Origin: Alistipes sp. UBA934
GTDB lineage: Bacteria > Bacteroidota > Bacteroidia > Bacteroidales > Rikenellaceae
Direction of reading: 5' to 3'
DNA: 37,949 nt
Assembly: GCA_002293535.1 (NCBI GenBank)
Contig: DBDK01000007.1
Coordinates: 1 to 37,949, forward strand
In this document: one piece after another, positions 25,434 to 32,739 of the stretch
Layout: each line of letters starts with the position of its first letter
Numbering within the stretch: position 1 is the stretch's first letter
Notes under the pieces: generated by a model
The model's input: only the letters and a program-made list of their open reading frames with translations
Database searches by the model: none
Told to the model about the DNA's origin: nothing
Program-made: the position numbers and the translations under genes

Positions 25434-26209
25434 TTTTTCTTTCCGTATGCGATTATGATTATCAAAATTCCTGCCAGTATGAAAGGTATGCTCAGTATTT
25501 GGCCAATATTTATGGCCATCGTTTCTTCGGCTGCGACTTGTGGATTTTTGATGAATTCTATTATGAACCTCGTCAGGAATATCCCTATCAATCCCACTCC
25601 GAACAGTGCTCCGGGTCTTTTCCTCCCCAGGTCGCGCTTATAGTACATCCACATCAGCACGGCGAATGTTATCAGGTAGCACAGGGCTTCGTAGATTTGC
25701 GTCGGGTGCATCGGTAGGGTTTCTCCGGCTCTCACAAAGACGAATCCCCAGGGCAGGTCGGTCACCCGGCCGTATATTTCCGAGTTTATCAGATTTCCGA
25801 ATCTCACCAATGCTCCTCCCACCGTCACCGGTATCACCACTCTGTCCAGCGACCAGATATATGGTAGTTTCGCACTCCGCGAGAATCCCCACAGCCCCAG
25901 CAGCAATCCCACCGCTGCTCCGTGCGATGCCAGTCCTCCCTGTCTTATGTTCAGTATTTCAATGGGGTGTGCCAGAAAATATGCCGGCTCGTAGAAGAAA
26001 CAGTGCCCCAGCCTTGCCCCCACGATCGTTGCTATTGTTCCCCACCAGAATATGTTGTCTGCGAATTTCGGGTTTAGTTTTTCCCTTTTCACGAAGTTCA
26101 CAAAGAACATCGCACCTCCCATAATCGCCAGCATCCAGCACAGTCCGTACCACATCACCTCGAAGTTCCCCAGTCTCAAAAAGACCGGATTCACATCCCA
26201 CGTTACCAT
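25430..26209 (-). CDS. lgt: prolipoprotein diacylglyceryl transferase
   Basis: I prefer the ATG at 26209 (259 residues, MVTWDVNPVFLRLGNFEVMWYG). It fits the family N-terminus and leaves a normal leader from the -7 box at 26232-26239. The ATG at 26224 would sit about 3 bases from the predicted transcript start. Around seven membrane segments are visible. The Lgt signature is GALVRFGNLINSEIYGRVTD, and the catalytic His is in LASHGAAVG. It transfers diacylglycerol from phosphatidylglycerol to the lipobox Cys of preprolipoproteins. Its stop overlaps the next gene by 4 bases. Confidence 0.95.
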   Translation of the reverse strand: MVTWDVNPVFLRLGNFEVMWYGLCWMLAIMGGAMFFVNFVKREKLNPKFADNIFWWGTIATIVGARLGHCFFYEPAYFLAHPIEILNIRQGGLASHGAAVGLLLGLWGFSRSAKLPYIWSLDRVVIPVTVGGALVRFGNLINSEIYGRVTDLPWGFVFVRAGETLPMHPTQIYEALCYLITFAVLMWMYYKRDLGRKRPGALFGVGLIGIFLTRFIIEFIKNPQVAAEETMAINIGQILSIPFILAGILIIIIAYGKKK

Positions 26210-26231
26210 CAAAAAATCTACCATAGCCTCA

Positions 26232-26239
26232 CAAAGGTA
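26232..26239 (-). promoter_or_regulatory. -7 box TACCTTTG for lgt
   Basis: Minus-strand TACCTTTG is a perfect TAnnTTTG in the 28-base gap after the histidine kinase. It argues for the shorter lgt start at 26209. Confidence 0.45.
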
Positions 26240-26252
26240 TTAAAAAAATATT

Positions 26253-27209
26253 TCAAAATAACTCGCTGCCGGTATTCCGGCGCAAAGTGAAAGAAAATGT
26301 GCTTCCTACGCCCAACTCGCTGCGCACCGTAATAGTTTCGCCGTGGGCCTCCAGAATATGCTTCACTATGGCCAATCCCAGTCCGGTGCCCCCTTTTTCC
26401 CTCGATCGGCTCACGTCGGTTCTGAAAAACCGTTCGAACACCCTCGGCATATCTTCCGGATCTATCCCTTCTCCGTTGTCCGCCACCTCCACTATGATCT
26501 TCTCTCCTTGGTCCACTATCTTCAGCCTCACCCATCCTCCCTGAGTGCCATACCTTATCGAGTTGCCTATCAAATTCACCAGCACCTGTCCCACATATTT
26601 CCTGTCTGCCACCACCTCCATTCTCCTGGGTGCTCCCACAATGCTCATTTTGATTCGCGCCGCCTCTGCCTGAATTTCCAGCCCTTCGATGATCTCCCTG
26701 GCCAGCTCCACTATATCGAACCGCTCGTATTCCAGATCGGGTTGTCCCGACTCCAGCCTCGAAATTTCGTCCAGAAAGGTCACGACGTTGATTATCCTTT
26801 CCACGCTTTTTTCCGCCCGTTCCAGATAAAGTCTGTTCACCGTTTCGTCTTCCAGCCCTCCGTCCAGCAGTGTTTGAATGTAGCCTTGCACGTTGAAGAC
26901 GGGAGTTTTTATCTCGTGCGCGAAGTCGCCCAGATACTCCCTTCTGAACCTCTCCATCTCCTCCAGTCGCTCCACTTCGCTTGTTATGGTTTCGGTGACT
27001 TTCTCTATCAGATTTCCTTGCCGGATCACCAGCCTGGTGAAGTAGTATGTCACCACGAATGTCGAGATGCAGATCACCAGCAGGCCCCACCAAAAAAAGT
27101 GATAGACCGAACTCACGATGCTTCCGGCGATCACCACCACGAGCGTTACCAGCAGTGCTATCAGTAGTGCGGCGTGGTTTATCGAGCGGACGTTCAGTTC
27201 CAGGTTCAT
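26253..27209 (-). CDS. sensor histidine kinase (PhoR-like), no adjacent regulator
   Basis: This 318-residue protein has two N-terminal membrane segments (about 13-33 and 38-58) with only a few residues between them, so no real external sensor. The HisKA domain carries phospho-acceptor His98 (DFAHEIKTP), and the HATPase domain has an N box (VNLIGNSIRYG), G1 (DNGEGIDPEDMP), F box (FERFFR) and G2 (KGGTGLGLAIVKHIL). No response-regulator gene is in the window. It overlaps ribE by 4 bases, so it is embedded in a housekeeping operon. It probably senses a membrane or intracellular signal. Confidence 0.92.
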   Translation of the reverse strand: MNLELNVRSINHAALLIALLVTLVVVIAGSIVSSVYHFFWWGLLVICISTFVVTYYFTRLVIRQGNLIEKVTETITSEVERLEEMERFRREYLGDFAHEIKTPVFNVQGYIQTLLDGGLEDETVNRLYLERAEKSVERIINVVTFLDEISRLESGQPDLEYERFDIVELAREIIEGLEIQAEAARIKMSIVGAPRRMEVVADRKYVGQVLVNLIGNSIRYGTQGGWVRLKIVDQGEKIIVEVADNGEGIDPEDMPRVFERFFRTDVSRSREKGGTGLGLAIVKHILEAHGETITVRSELGVGSTFSFTLRRNTGSELF

Positions 27210-27799
27210 TTGTAGTTTTCCATCAGCCGCGCGATGTATTTCCCGATTATGTCGAACTCTATATTGATCGTAGTCCCCGGCTTAATGTACTGAAAATTAG
27301 TGTTTTCATAAGTGTAGGGTATGATCGCGACCTGAAATGAGTTCTTCTGCGAGTTCACCACCGTCAGACTCACCCCGTTCACCGCCACCGAACCTTTCTC
27401 GACTGTTGTCATTCCTCTTCCGAGGGGTTCATACTCAAATGTATAGTACCAGCTCCCGTCGGCGTCTTCCACTGCCGTGCAGACGGCCGTTTGATCCACG
27501 TGGCCTTGTACTATGTGACCGTCCAGCAGGGCGTCGGGCCTCATCGAGCGCTCCAGATTCACGTAATCCCCAACCTTCAGTTTTCCTAAGTTGCTCTTTA
27601 TCAGCGTTTCGTGCATCGCTGTCACCGTATAGGTCCGTTCGGTCAGCTCCACCACCGTCAGACATACCCCGTTGTGCGATACGCTCTGGTCGATCTTCAG
27701 CTCGCCCACAAAATCGGCTTCCAGCACAAAGTGCTTGTTCGTTTGCTCGGTGCGTATATCCACGATCCGCCCCATCCGTTCTACAATTCCCGAAAACAT
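27206..27799 (-). CDS. ribE: riboflavin synthase alpha subunit
   Basis: This 197-residue protein has the two tandem lumazine-binding repeats of the family. It opens MFSGIVERMG and contains SVSHNGVCLTV in repeat 1 and GSVAVNGVSLTVV in repeat 2. It dismutates two 6,7-dimethyl-8-ribityllumazine molecules into riboflavin. It lies 2 bases after lpxD and overlaps the histidine kinase by 4 bases. No FMN riboswitch is seen upstream, as expected for an internal operon gene. Confidence 0.95.
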   Translation of the reverse strand: MFSGIVERMGRIVDIRTEQTNKHFVLEADFVGELKIDQSVSHNGVCLTVVELTERTYTVTAMHETLIKSNLGKLKVGDYVNLERSMRPDALLDGHIVQGHVDQTAVCTAVEDADGSWYYTFEYEPLGRGMTTVEKGSVAVNGVSLTVVNSQKNSFQVAIIPYTYENTNFQYIKPGTTINIEFDIIGKYIARLMENYK

Positions 27800-27801
27800 A
27801 A

Positions 27802-28818
27802 TTATTTCTTTTCTAATGCATTTATTCGCTGAAGAAGTTCCGGCAGTTTTCGGAAAATGGCCCAGGAGCGGTGGAAACCCATTCCGGTTAGCGCGGGCGA
27901 TCCGAGTAACACCGTTCCCGGCGCAACATCGTGATCCACACCGCTTTGCGCACCCATTTTCACGCCGTCTCCCAATGTCAGGTGGCCTGCCAGACCGATT
28001 TGTCCGCCCAGCATACAGCCCGCACCCACCTTCGAACTTCCAGCCATTCCCGCCTGCGCCGCCACGACCGTATTTTCGCCGATCTCCACATTATGACCCA
28101 CTTGGATCAGGTTGTCGAGCTTCACTCCGCGTCGCAGTATCGTCGAGCCCATCGTAGCACGGTCGATGCAGGTGTTTGCCCCCACCTCCACGTTGTCTTC
28201 TATAATAACGTTGCCGATTTGGGGGATCTTTGCGAAAGTCCCGTCCCCGGCGTCCGGCGCGAATCCGAAACCGTCGGCACCGATCACCGAGCCCGCGTGA
28301 ATCGTCACATTGTTGCCTATTACGCAGCCCTCGTAGATCTTCACTCCGGCGTTGATCGTGGTCTTGGCGCCTATCTTAACTCCCTTTCCCACATGACATT
28401 GTGGATACACCGCCACTCCGTCGCCCAGCACCACGCCACTTTCTACCACCGCAAAATCGCCCACATAGACCCCTTCGCCCAAAATGGCATCTTCGGCGAC
28501 CGAGGCGCGCGAGCTAACTCCCTGGGGACGAGGCTTGTTCTCATCATACAGTCGCAACAGATTCGCAAATGCGCCGTAAGGATCCGCCACTTTTATAAGG
28601 GTCGCCGCAACCGGTGTTGTCGGCATAAAATCCTCACGCACAATCACTATCGACGATTTCGTGTCGTAAATATGATGTTCATATTTCGGGTTGGCCAAAA
28701 ATGACAATGCTCCGGGATGACCCTCTTCGATCTTGGCGAAAGTATCGACTTCGGCCGCTGCGTCGCCCACCACCTGCCCGCCCAGAAAAGAGGCTATTGT
28801 TTCAGCTGTGAATTTCAT
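27802..28818 (-). CDS. lpxD: UDP-3-O-acylglucosamine N-acyltransferase
   Basis: The protein has 338 residues. It has the N-terminal LpxD uridine-binding domain (about 1-95, HPGALSFLANPKYEHHIYDT) and a long left-handed beta-helix of hexapeptide repeats (about 100-315; GVYVGDFAVVESGVVLGDGV, CVIGNNVTIHAGSVIGADGFGF), then a short C-terminal helix. HNVEIGENTVVAAQAGMAGS holds the catalytic His region. It adds the second acyl chain in lipid A synthesis, so the cell has an outer membrane with lipid A. It overlaps coaD by 4 bases. Confidence 0.96.
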   Translation of the reverse strand: MKFTAETIASFLGGQVVGDAAAEVDTFAKIEEGHPGALSFLANPKYEHHIYDTKSSIVIVREDFMPTTPVAATLIKVADPYGAFANLLRLYDENKPRPQGVSSRASVAEDAILGEGVYVGDFAVVESGVVLGDGVAVYPQCHVGKGVKIGAKTTINAGVKIYEGCVIGNNVTIHAGSVIGADGFGFAPDAGDGTFAKIPQIGNVIIEDNVEVGANTCIDRATMGSTILRRGVKLDNLIQVGHNVEIGENTVVAAQAGMAGSSKVGAGCMLGGQIGLAGHLTLGDGVKMGAQSGVDHDVAPGTVLLGSPALTGMGFHRSWAIFRKLPELLQRINALEKK

Positions 28819-29285
28819 AAGTAGTTAGTAATGTTTATGTTGTGAGGCAAAAACGCGCTGGCGTCACCACCCATTGTGATAATTTCGCGCACCAGGCGCG
28901 ACGAGACCGGAATATACTCGGCGGGAGTGAAAACAGCCACGGTCGTAATCTCCGGATATATCTGAGTATTAGCCATTTCCATTGCGTGCTCGTACTCGAA
29001 ATCGGCCACGTTGCGAATTCCGCGAACAATATGTTTTATCCCGCGGGCGCGACAAAAATCGCCCGTAAGTCCGTCATACAGAGATACATCCACCCGCGGC
29101 TCGTCTTCGAAAGTGCGTCGGATGAGCTCCACTCGTGCTTCCGGTGACAAAAGGCCGCGTTTGTCGGTGTTCAGCCCCACACCTATTAATATATGCTCGA
29201 AAATGCCGAGTGCGCGCGTGGCAACCGCCAAGTGGCCCAAAGTGAAAGGATCGAACGATCCGGGAAAAAGTGCAGTATTTCTCAT
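28815..29285 (-). CDS. coaD: phosphopantetheine adenylyltransferase
   Basis: I start at the ATG at 29285 (156 residues, MRNTALFPGSFDPFTLGHLAV); an upstream in-frame Met adds ten residues that run into the repressor gene. The nucleotidyltransferase motif is SFDPFTLGH (TxGH type), RGIRNVADFEYEHAMEMAN binds pantetheine phosphate, and PVSSRLVREI carries the second ATP motif. It makes dephospho-CoA. A -7 box with an operator-like half site lies 9 bases upstream of the ATG. Confidence 0.96.
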   Translation of the reverse strand: MRNTALFPGSFDPFTLGHLAVATRALGIFEHILIGVGLNTDKRGLLSPEARVELIRRTFEDEPRVDVSLYDGLTGDFCRARGIKHIVRGIRNVADFEYEHAMEMANTQIYPEITTVAVFTPAEYIPVSSRLVREIITMGGDASAFLPHNINITNYL

Positions 29286-29293
29286 TTGTTCTG

Positions 29294-29301
29294 CAAAGTT
29301 A
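29294..29301 (-). promoter_or_regulatory. -7 box TAACTTTG for coaD, overlapping an operator-like half site
   Basis: Minus-strand TAACTTTG fits TAnnTTTG. Read on the plus strand, 29296-29303 is AAGTTAAA, the half site of the palindromes at 30094-30112 and 30127-30145. The other half is degenerate (ATTTAGC). Confidence 0.35.
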
Positions 29302-29304
29302 AAA

Positions 29305-30045
29305 CTATTTAGCATAATTCATACGCACGGAGGCTTTTACGACGGCGAGGGCATTGATTTTCGAAAGCTCGATCTCAGTGTCGGCAAACGAAGGATCTTC
29401 GCCCGCGAGAATGGCGTAACCATCTTTGGGTGAGCGCCTTATGTAGCGAACTGTGATGTATTCGCCTGCGGAAGTCTCCATCGAGAGCAGGTACATATCG
29501 CCCCAAAATATCTCACTGGTGAAGTCCAACTGCTTGTAAATCACGATGTCACCGTTGCGCAGAATGGGATTCATCGCCTCTCCTACCAATTTAAGAGCAC
29601 CGTCGCAATCAGGCAGGCCGGGGAGCGAAATCCAGCCCAGAGGCCGGTGAGAACGCTCTTCGGAGGTCATACGGCCCGGCCGGCCGCGCTTACCGAGTTT
29701 GCCCCCGGAGGCGCTTGTGAGGCGGAAAAGATCGGCCAGAGAATCGATAGACTCGATATCGAACAACGGAACGCTCGCGCGGATGCTCCTGCCCTCCGGA
29801 TGGGCAGAATTATCGACCCGCGCGCTATGTTCGGCGCCCGGAAGAAGCATCGGAACGTTCTCGCCATCCAACCATAGCGGATTTAAGTTAAATTTTTTAA
29901 CTAATAGGCGTTTATTTCGCTCTGACAGAACCGATTTTCCGCTCTCTATCATCGAAATATTTCCGGTACTGCAGTCCAAAATCTCGGCCATTTCATTTTG
30001 TTTCAGCTGTAAATGCTTGCGAATCTGTTTCAAACGTGAATTCAT
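29305..30045 (-). CDS. CI-like repressor: HTH_XRE plus S24 (LexA-like) domain with lost catalytic dyad
   Basis: This 246-residue protein has an N-terminal XRE-type helix-turn-helix (about 3-55, MAEILDCSTGNISMIESGKS), a linker and a C-terminal S24/LexA-like fold (about 148-240). The usual GDSM nucleophile motif reads GEAM, with Ala at 157. The catalytic Lys position is Arg200 (ITVRYIRR). It is therefore probably unable to cleave itself and would be a stable repressor or respond to a ligand or partner. It faces two perfect palindromes at 30094-30146, and a weaker copy lies inside its own gene at 29885-29903. It precedes coaD by 20 bases. Confidence 0.88.
   Translation of the reverse strand: MNSRLKQIRKHLQLKQNEMAEILDCSTGNISMIESGKSVLSERNKRLLVKKFNLNPLWLDGENVPMLLPGAEHSARVDNSAHPEGRSIRASVPLFDIESIDSLADLFRLTSASGGKLGKRGRPGRMTSEERSHRPLGWISLPGLPDCDGALKLVGEAMNPILRNGDIVIYKQLDFTSEIFWGDMYLLSMETSAGEYITVRYIRRSPKDGYAILAGEDPSFADTEIELSKINALAVVKASVRMNYAK
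29885..29903. promoter_or_regulatory. degenerate operator copy inside the repressor gene
   Basis: The left half is a full AAGTTAAAT. The right half, TTTTAACTA, matches the expected ATTTAACTT at 7 of 9 bases. An intragenic auxiliary operator is possible, but A/T-rich coding sequence could give this by chance. Confidence 0.35.
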
Positions 30046-30093
30046 ATGTTCAAAAAAGTTTGATTTGTGTTCTAATCGTCTAAGTATGGAATA

Positions 30094-30112
30094 AAGTTAA
30101 ATTATTTAACTT
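30094..30112. promoter_or_regulatory. operator palindrome 1
   Basis: AAGTTAAAT-T-ATTTAACTT is a perfect 19-bp palindrome centred at 30103. It lies 49 bases before the repressor start and directly abuts the plus-strand -7 box at 30112-30119. It fits a dimeric XRE-type regulator. Confidence 0.7.
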
Positions 30113-30119
30113 ATTTTTG
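30112..30119 (+). promoter_or_regulatory. -7 box TATTTTTG between the two operators
   Basis: This perfect TAnnTTTG on the plus strand lies between operator 1 and operator 2, so repressor binding would block it. A second plus box, 30217-30224, lies closer to the small gene. A minus-strand box (30184-30191) could drive the repressor itself, with both operators downstream of its start. Confidence 0.45.
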
Positions 30120-30125
30120 TTCCGT

Positions 30126-30146
30126 AAAGTTAAATAATTTAACTTT
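30126..30146. promoter_or_regulatory. operator palindrome 2
   Basis: This is a perfect 21-bp palindrome centred at 30136, with core AAGTTAAAT-A-ATTTAACTT. Its arms are the same as operator 1, and the centres are 33 bases apart, about three helical turns, so two dimers would sit on the same DNA face. Confidence 0.7.
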
Positions 30147-30183
30147 TGATTGTTTACACAACAGTGAAAATATTTTTATTCAA

Positions 30184-30191
30184 CAAAAATA
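30184..30191 (-). promoter_or_regulatory. -7 box TATTTTTG, candidate repressor promoter
   Basis: On the minus strand this is a perfect TAnnTTTG. It would give the repressor gene a leader of about 130 bases containing both palindromes, allowing autoregulation by roadblock. No -33 TTTG is seen. Confidence 0.35.
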
Positions 30192-30216
30192 TAACGCTCA
30201 AACTACGCTCCTAGGC

Positions 30217-30224
30217 TATTTTTG
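30217..30224 (+). promoter_or_regulatory. -7 box TATTTTTG before the small gene
   Basis: This perfect TAnnTTTG lies 36 bases before the ATG at 30261 and only 9 before an ATG at 30234. It supports the later start for the small gene. Confidence 0.4.
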
Positions 30225-30260
30225 TGGCCGGAGATGAAAACCCTAAAAATTCCAACTAAA

Positions 30261-30557
30261 ATGATTGAAATCTCTGAACAAATCTATCGCGAAATCGCCG
30301 CAAGCCTGCGCGAAGCGATCGGTGCCGCAGACTACTTCAACGGCGCTGTCGAGTATGAATCCGAGGAGCTATACGCCCGATTGGTGACAACAGCGATCAT
30401 CTATCGCCGAGAGGAAATTTTGCCGGAAGGGAAGCGAAGGGTGATCGCGGATGTGGTGCCGGTATGGTGGGAACTGCGAACCGAACAAACCTTTGGAGAG
30501 GTGATGAACGACTTTTCGTTCGCCGAACTGAAACAATATTTGATCGATGATGAGTGA
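30261..30557 (+). CDS. unknown small acidic protein upstream of terminase
   Basis: I prefer the ATG at 30261 (98 residues, MIEISEQIYREIAASLREAIG); an ATG at 30234 would add nine residues but leave almost no leader. The protein is soluble and acidic, with helix-strand character (YRREEILPEGKRRVIADVVPVWWEL), and has no helix-turn-helix that I can see. I do not recognise the family. It overlaps the terminase start by 11 bases, so the two are coupled. In phages this slot often holds the small terminase subunit, but nothing in the sequence proves that role. Confidence 0.65.
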   Translation: MIEISEQIYREIAASLREAIGAADYFNGAVEYESEELYARLVTTAIIYRREEILPEGKRRVIADVVPVWWELRTEQTFGEVMNDFSFAELKQYLIDDE

Positions 30558-31980
30558 TTTGAAATTTGCGGATTTTGCGCGTGCGACGTTTCCGAATATC
30601 GGCGCGCAACCGTTTCACGAGAACTACTACCGCCTGCTGGAAGCGTTTGCGGCGGGAAAGATAAAACGAGCGATCGTGACGATGCCGCCGCAACACGGGA
30701 AATCGCACGGAGCGTCGGTGTTGCTGCCGGCGTATATTCTGGGACTCGACCCCAACAGACGAATAGCAATTGCGAGCTACAGTGCCGCGCTTGCGTCGAG
30801 GTTCAATCGTCGGGTACAGAGACTGATAGAGTCAGAGGAGTACGCAGAACTGTTCCCGAAAACGACGATAAAAAAGAGCGGGAGTGCAAAGAGTGGCGAA
30901 GGTGCGGGGAGCAGCTACATAAGGACGGCCGACCACGTGGAGATAATCGGGGCGGAAGGGGAGCTGATGTCGGTTGGGCGGGAAGGACCGCTGACGGGGA
31001 ACAGGGTCGATACCTTTATAATAGACGACCTCTACAAAGATGCAATGGAGGCGACCTCGCCGCAAATCAGGGACAACTGCTGGGAGTGGTATACATCGGT
31101 GGTTCGTACGAGAATGCACAACGATTCGACGGAGCTGATAGTGTTTACGCGCTGGCACGAAGAGGACCTGATAGGAAGGATTGCCGAGCGGGAAGAGGTG
31201 GTGGAGCTGAAGGAGTGGTGGCAATTGAACAGGCTGCCGCCGGACGCCTGGGTACATCTGAACCTGGAAGCGCTGAAAGTGTCGCCCTCTACGGAAGTCG
31301 ATCCGAGAGAGGAAGGGGAGGCACTGTGGGAAGAGCGCCACAGCCGGAAGTTGCTACTGAAGAAGAGGGCTCTGGATCCGGTGCAATTCGAGTGTATGTA
31401 TCAGGGAGCACCATCGACCGCGGAAGGATTGCTCTACGGAGAAGGACTGAAAACATACGAGAAGATACCAAGAGACGTGACGCGGAGAGCGAACTACACC
31501 GATACGGCCGATATGGGGGACGACTACCTGTGTTCGGTGTGCTACAGTGTAGGAATAGACGAGCTGATATACATTACTGATGTGGTCTACAGCTCGGCGC
31601 CGATGGAAATTACGGAAGGATTAGTGGCGGAGATGCTTACGGCGACAGACACCCGACTCGCGCGAATCGAAAGCAATAACGGAGGACGAGGATTCGCGCG
31701 AGCTGTGGGGGTGCTGGCGCCAAAGGTCAAAGTGGAGTGGTTCCACCAGGGAGAAAACAAAGAGGCGAGGATCCTGTCGAATTCCTCTACGGTGATGCAC
31801 AAGCTGAGGTTTCCGGCGGATTGGGCAAAGCGATGGCCGGTGTTCTACCACCATCTGACCACATATCGAAGGCTTTTTCGTGCGAACAGATTACACGACG
31901 CGGCGGATGTGCTGACGGGGATAATAGAGAAAGAACTCGACAACGGAGAACGCGCGAAACTTACCCTGCTTACAACTTAG
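30547..31980 (+). CDS. phage terminase large subunit, orphan
   Basis: This 477-residue protein looks complete. The ATPase part has Walker A PPQHGKS at 47-53, Walker B DTFIIDD at 155-161 and the FTRWHEEDLIGR motif at 200-211. The C-terminal RNase-H-like nuclease part has candidate metal ligands Asp319 (YTDTAD), Glu375 (RIESNNGGRGFAR) and Asp451/Asp454 (LHDAADVL), as in Terminase_6/6C proteins. It normally packages phage DNA. Here no portal, capsid or tail gene follows, and the next gene is a convergent ferritin overlapping it by 11 bases. Its purine-ended codons match the ribosomal genes downstream, which suggests long residence. It could be a prophage relic or a domesticated nuclease-translocase. 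Confidence 0.88.
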   Translation: MMSDLKFADFARATFPNIGAQPFHENYYRLLEAFAAGKIKRAIVTMPPQHGKSHGASVLLPAYILGLDPNRRIAIASYSAALASRFNRRVQRLIESEEYAELFPKTTIKKSGSAKSGEGAGSSYIRTADHVEIIGAEGELMSVGREGPLTGNRVDTFIIDDLYKDAMEATSPQIRDNCWEWYTSVVRTRMHNDSTELIVFTRWHEEDLIGRIAEREEVVELKEWWQLNRLPPDAWVHLNLEALKVSPSTEVDPREEGEALWEERHSRKLLLKKRALDPVQFECMYQGAPSTAEGLLYGEGLKTYEKIPRDVTRRANYTDTADMGDDYLCSVCYSVGIDELIYITDVVYSSAPMEITEGLVAEMLTATDTRLARIESNNGGRGFARAVGVLAPKVKVEWFHQGENKEARILSNSSTVMHKLRFPADWAKRWPVFYHHLTTYRRLFRANRLHDAADVLTGIIEKELDNGERAKLTLLTT

Positions 31981-32557
31981 ACTGGTCGCCGGAAAGCCAA
32001 CCCTTCAAAAGAGTGATGTGGAGCTGCTCGTCGGCGATGAGTTTGGCGAGCAGGCTGAGGGTATAGCGGGTCGTGTCGCTGGGAGGAAGAGCGGCCGTGA
32101 GGGCGGTGATGCGCTCATACTCAGCGATGGTCTTGAGCTCGCCGTCGATGGCGATACGTACTGCCTCGGCAGGCGTGTCGCCATACTTTACCTTGTCGGT
32201 GTTGTTGGAACGGGTGAGCTCGCCGCCGAGATCCTTAATGAGGTCGGCCAGTTTGTCCAGATGCTTCATCTCGACCAGAGCGATACCCATCATAAGCTCG
32301 CCCAACTCCTCGAACATCGCCTCCTGAGTGATGTACATATGGATGGTGTCCAACTCCGAGTGGCCGTTAGGCTCCTTGAAAGAAGCGTAGAACCATTCGG
32401 GGAGGACACCCTTACCGGGCTTGACTTCGGCCTCGGGAGGATAGAGGACGTTGCGGTCCGAAAAACGCATATTGTTTACAAGACCGCTGGTGAGATCGTC
32501 GATCAGGTTGGTACCCTTCTCGCGCATAAGCGCGAACATTGCACTTTTGTCTGCCAT
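31970..32557 (-). CDS. ferritin-like / bacterioferritin-type diiron protein
   Basis: This 195-residue helical protein has ferritin-like metal-ligand spacing: EELGELMMGIALVEMKHLDKL with ExxH at about 97-100, KTIAEYERI, and ADEQLHITLL with a second ExxH near the C-terminus. The first 50 residues (MFALMREKGTNLIDDL, VLPEWFYASFKEPNGHSEL) form an unusual N-terminal extension. It probably oxidises or stores iron or handles peroxide. The exact family is unclear, since rubrerythrin-like, Dps-like and bacterioferritin-like proteins share these motifs. Codons are pyrimidine-ended, unlike minus genes in the left part of the window. Confidence 0.75.
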   Translation of the reverse strand: MADKSAMFALMREKGTNLIDDLTSGLVNNMRFSDRNVLYPPEAEVKPGKGVLPEWFYASFKEPNGHSELDTIHMYITQEAMFEELGELMMGIALVEMKHLDKLADLIKDLGGELTRSNNTDKVKYGDTPAEAVRIAIDGELKTIAEYERITALTAALPPSDTTRYTLSLLAKLIADEQLHITLLKGWLSGDQSKL

Positions 32558-32676
32558 ATCAAACTTGTGTTATGAGGTTATGTGATATGGAAACAAGTCA
32601 GTGCAAAAATCGTACAAAAGTTACGAGGCAAATTCTTATAGCGTTCCGGGGCGGTTATTATATTTTCTTATGCGAT

Positions 32677-32707
32677 TTTGCAGTTCGATAAAAGTTTTCT
32701 AAATTTG
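32677..32707 (+). promoter_or_regulatory. rplM-rpsI promoter (TTTG-19-TAAATTTG)
   Basis: A -33 TTTG at 32677-32680 and a -7 TAAATTTG at 32700-32707 are separated by 19 bases. This is the best full match to the Bacteroidetes vegetative promoter in the window. The leader to the rplM ATG is about 25 bases. Confidence 0.75.
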
Positions 32708-32739
32708 CGGCTCGGTAAAACAATAAATATCATACGGAA

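Noticed and set aside
27206..27801. FMN riboswitch before ribE
   Set aside because: Only 2 bases separate lpxD and ribE, and no FMN aptamer-like structure is visible upstream.
29305..31980. Active prophage
   Set aside because: Repressor and terminase are present, but there are no replication, portal, capsid, tail or lysis genes, and the flanks are core genes.
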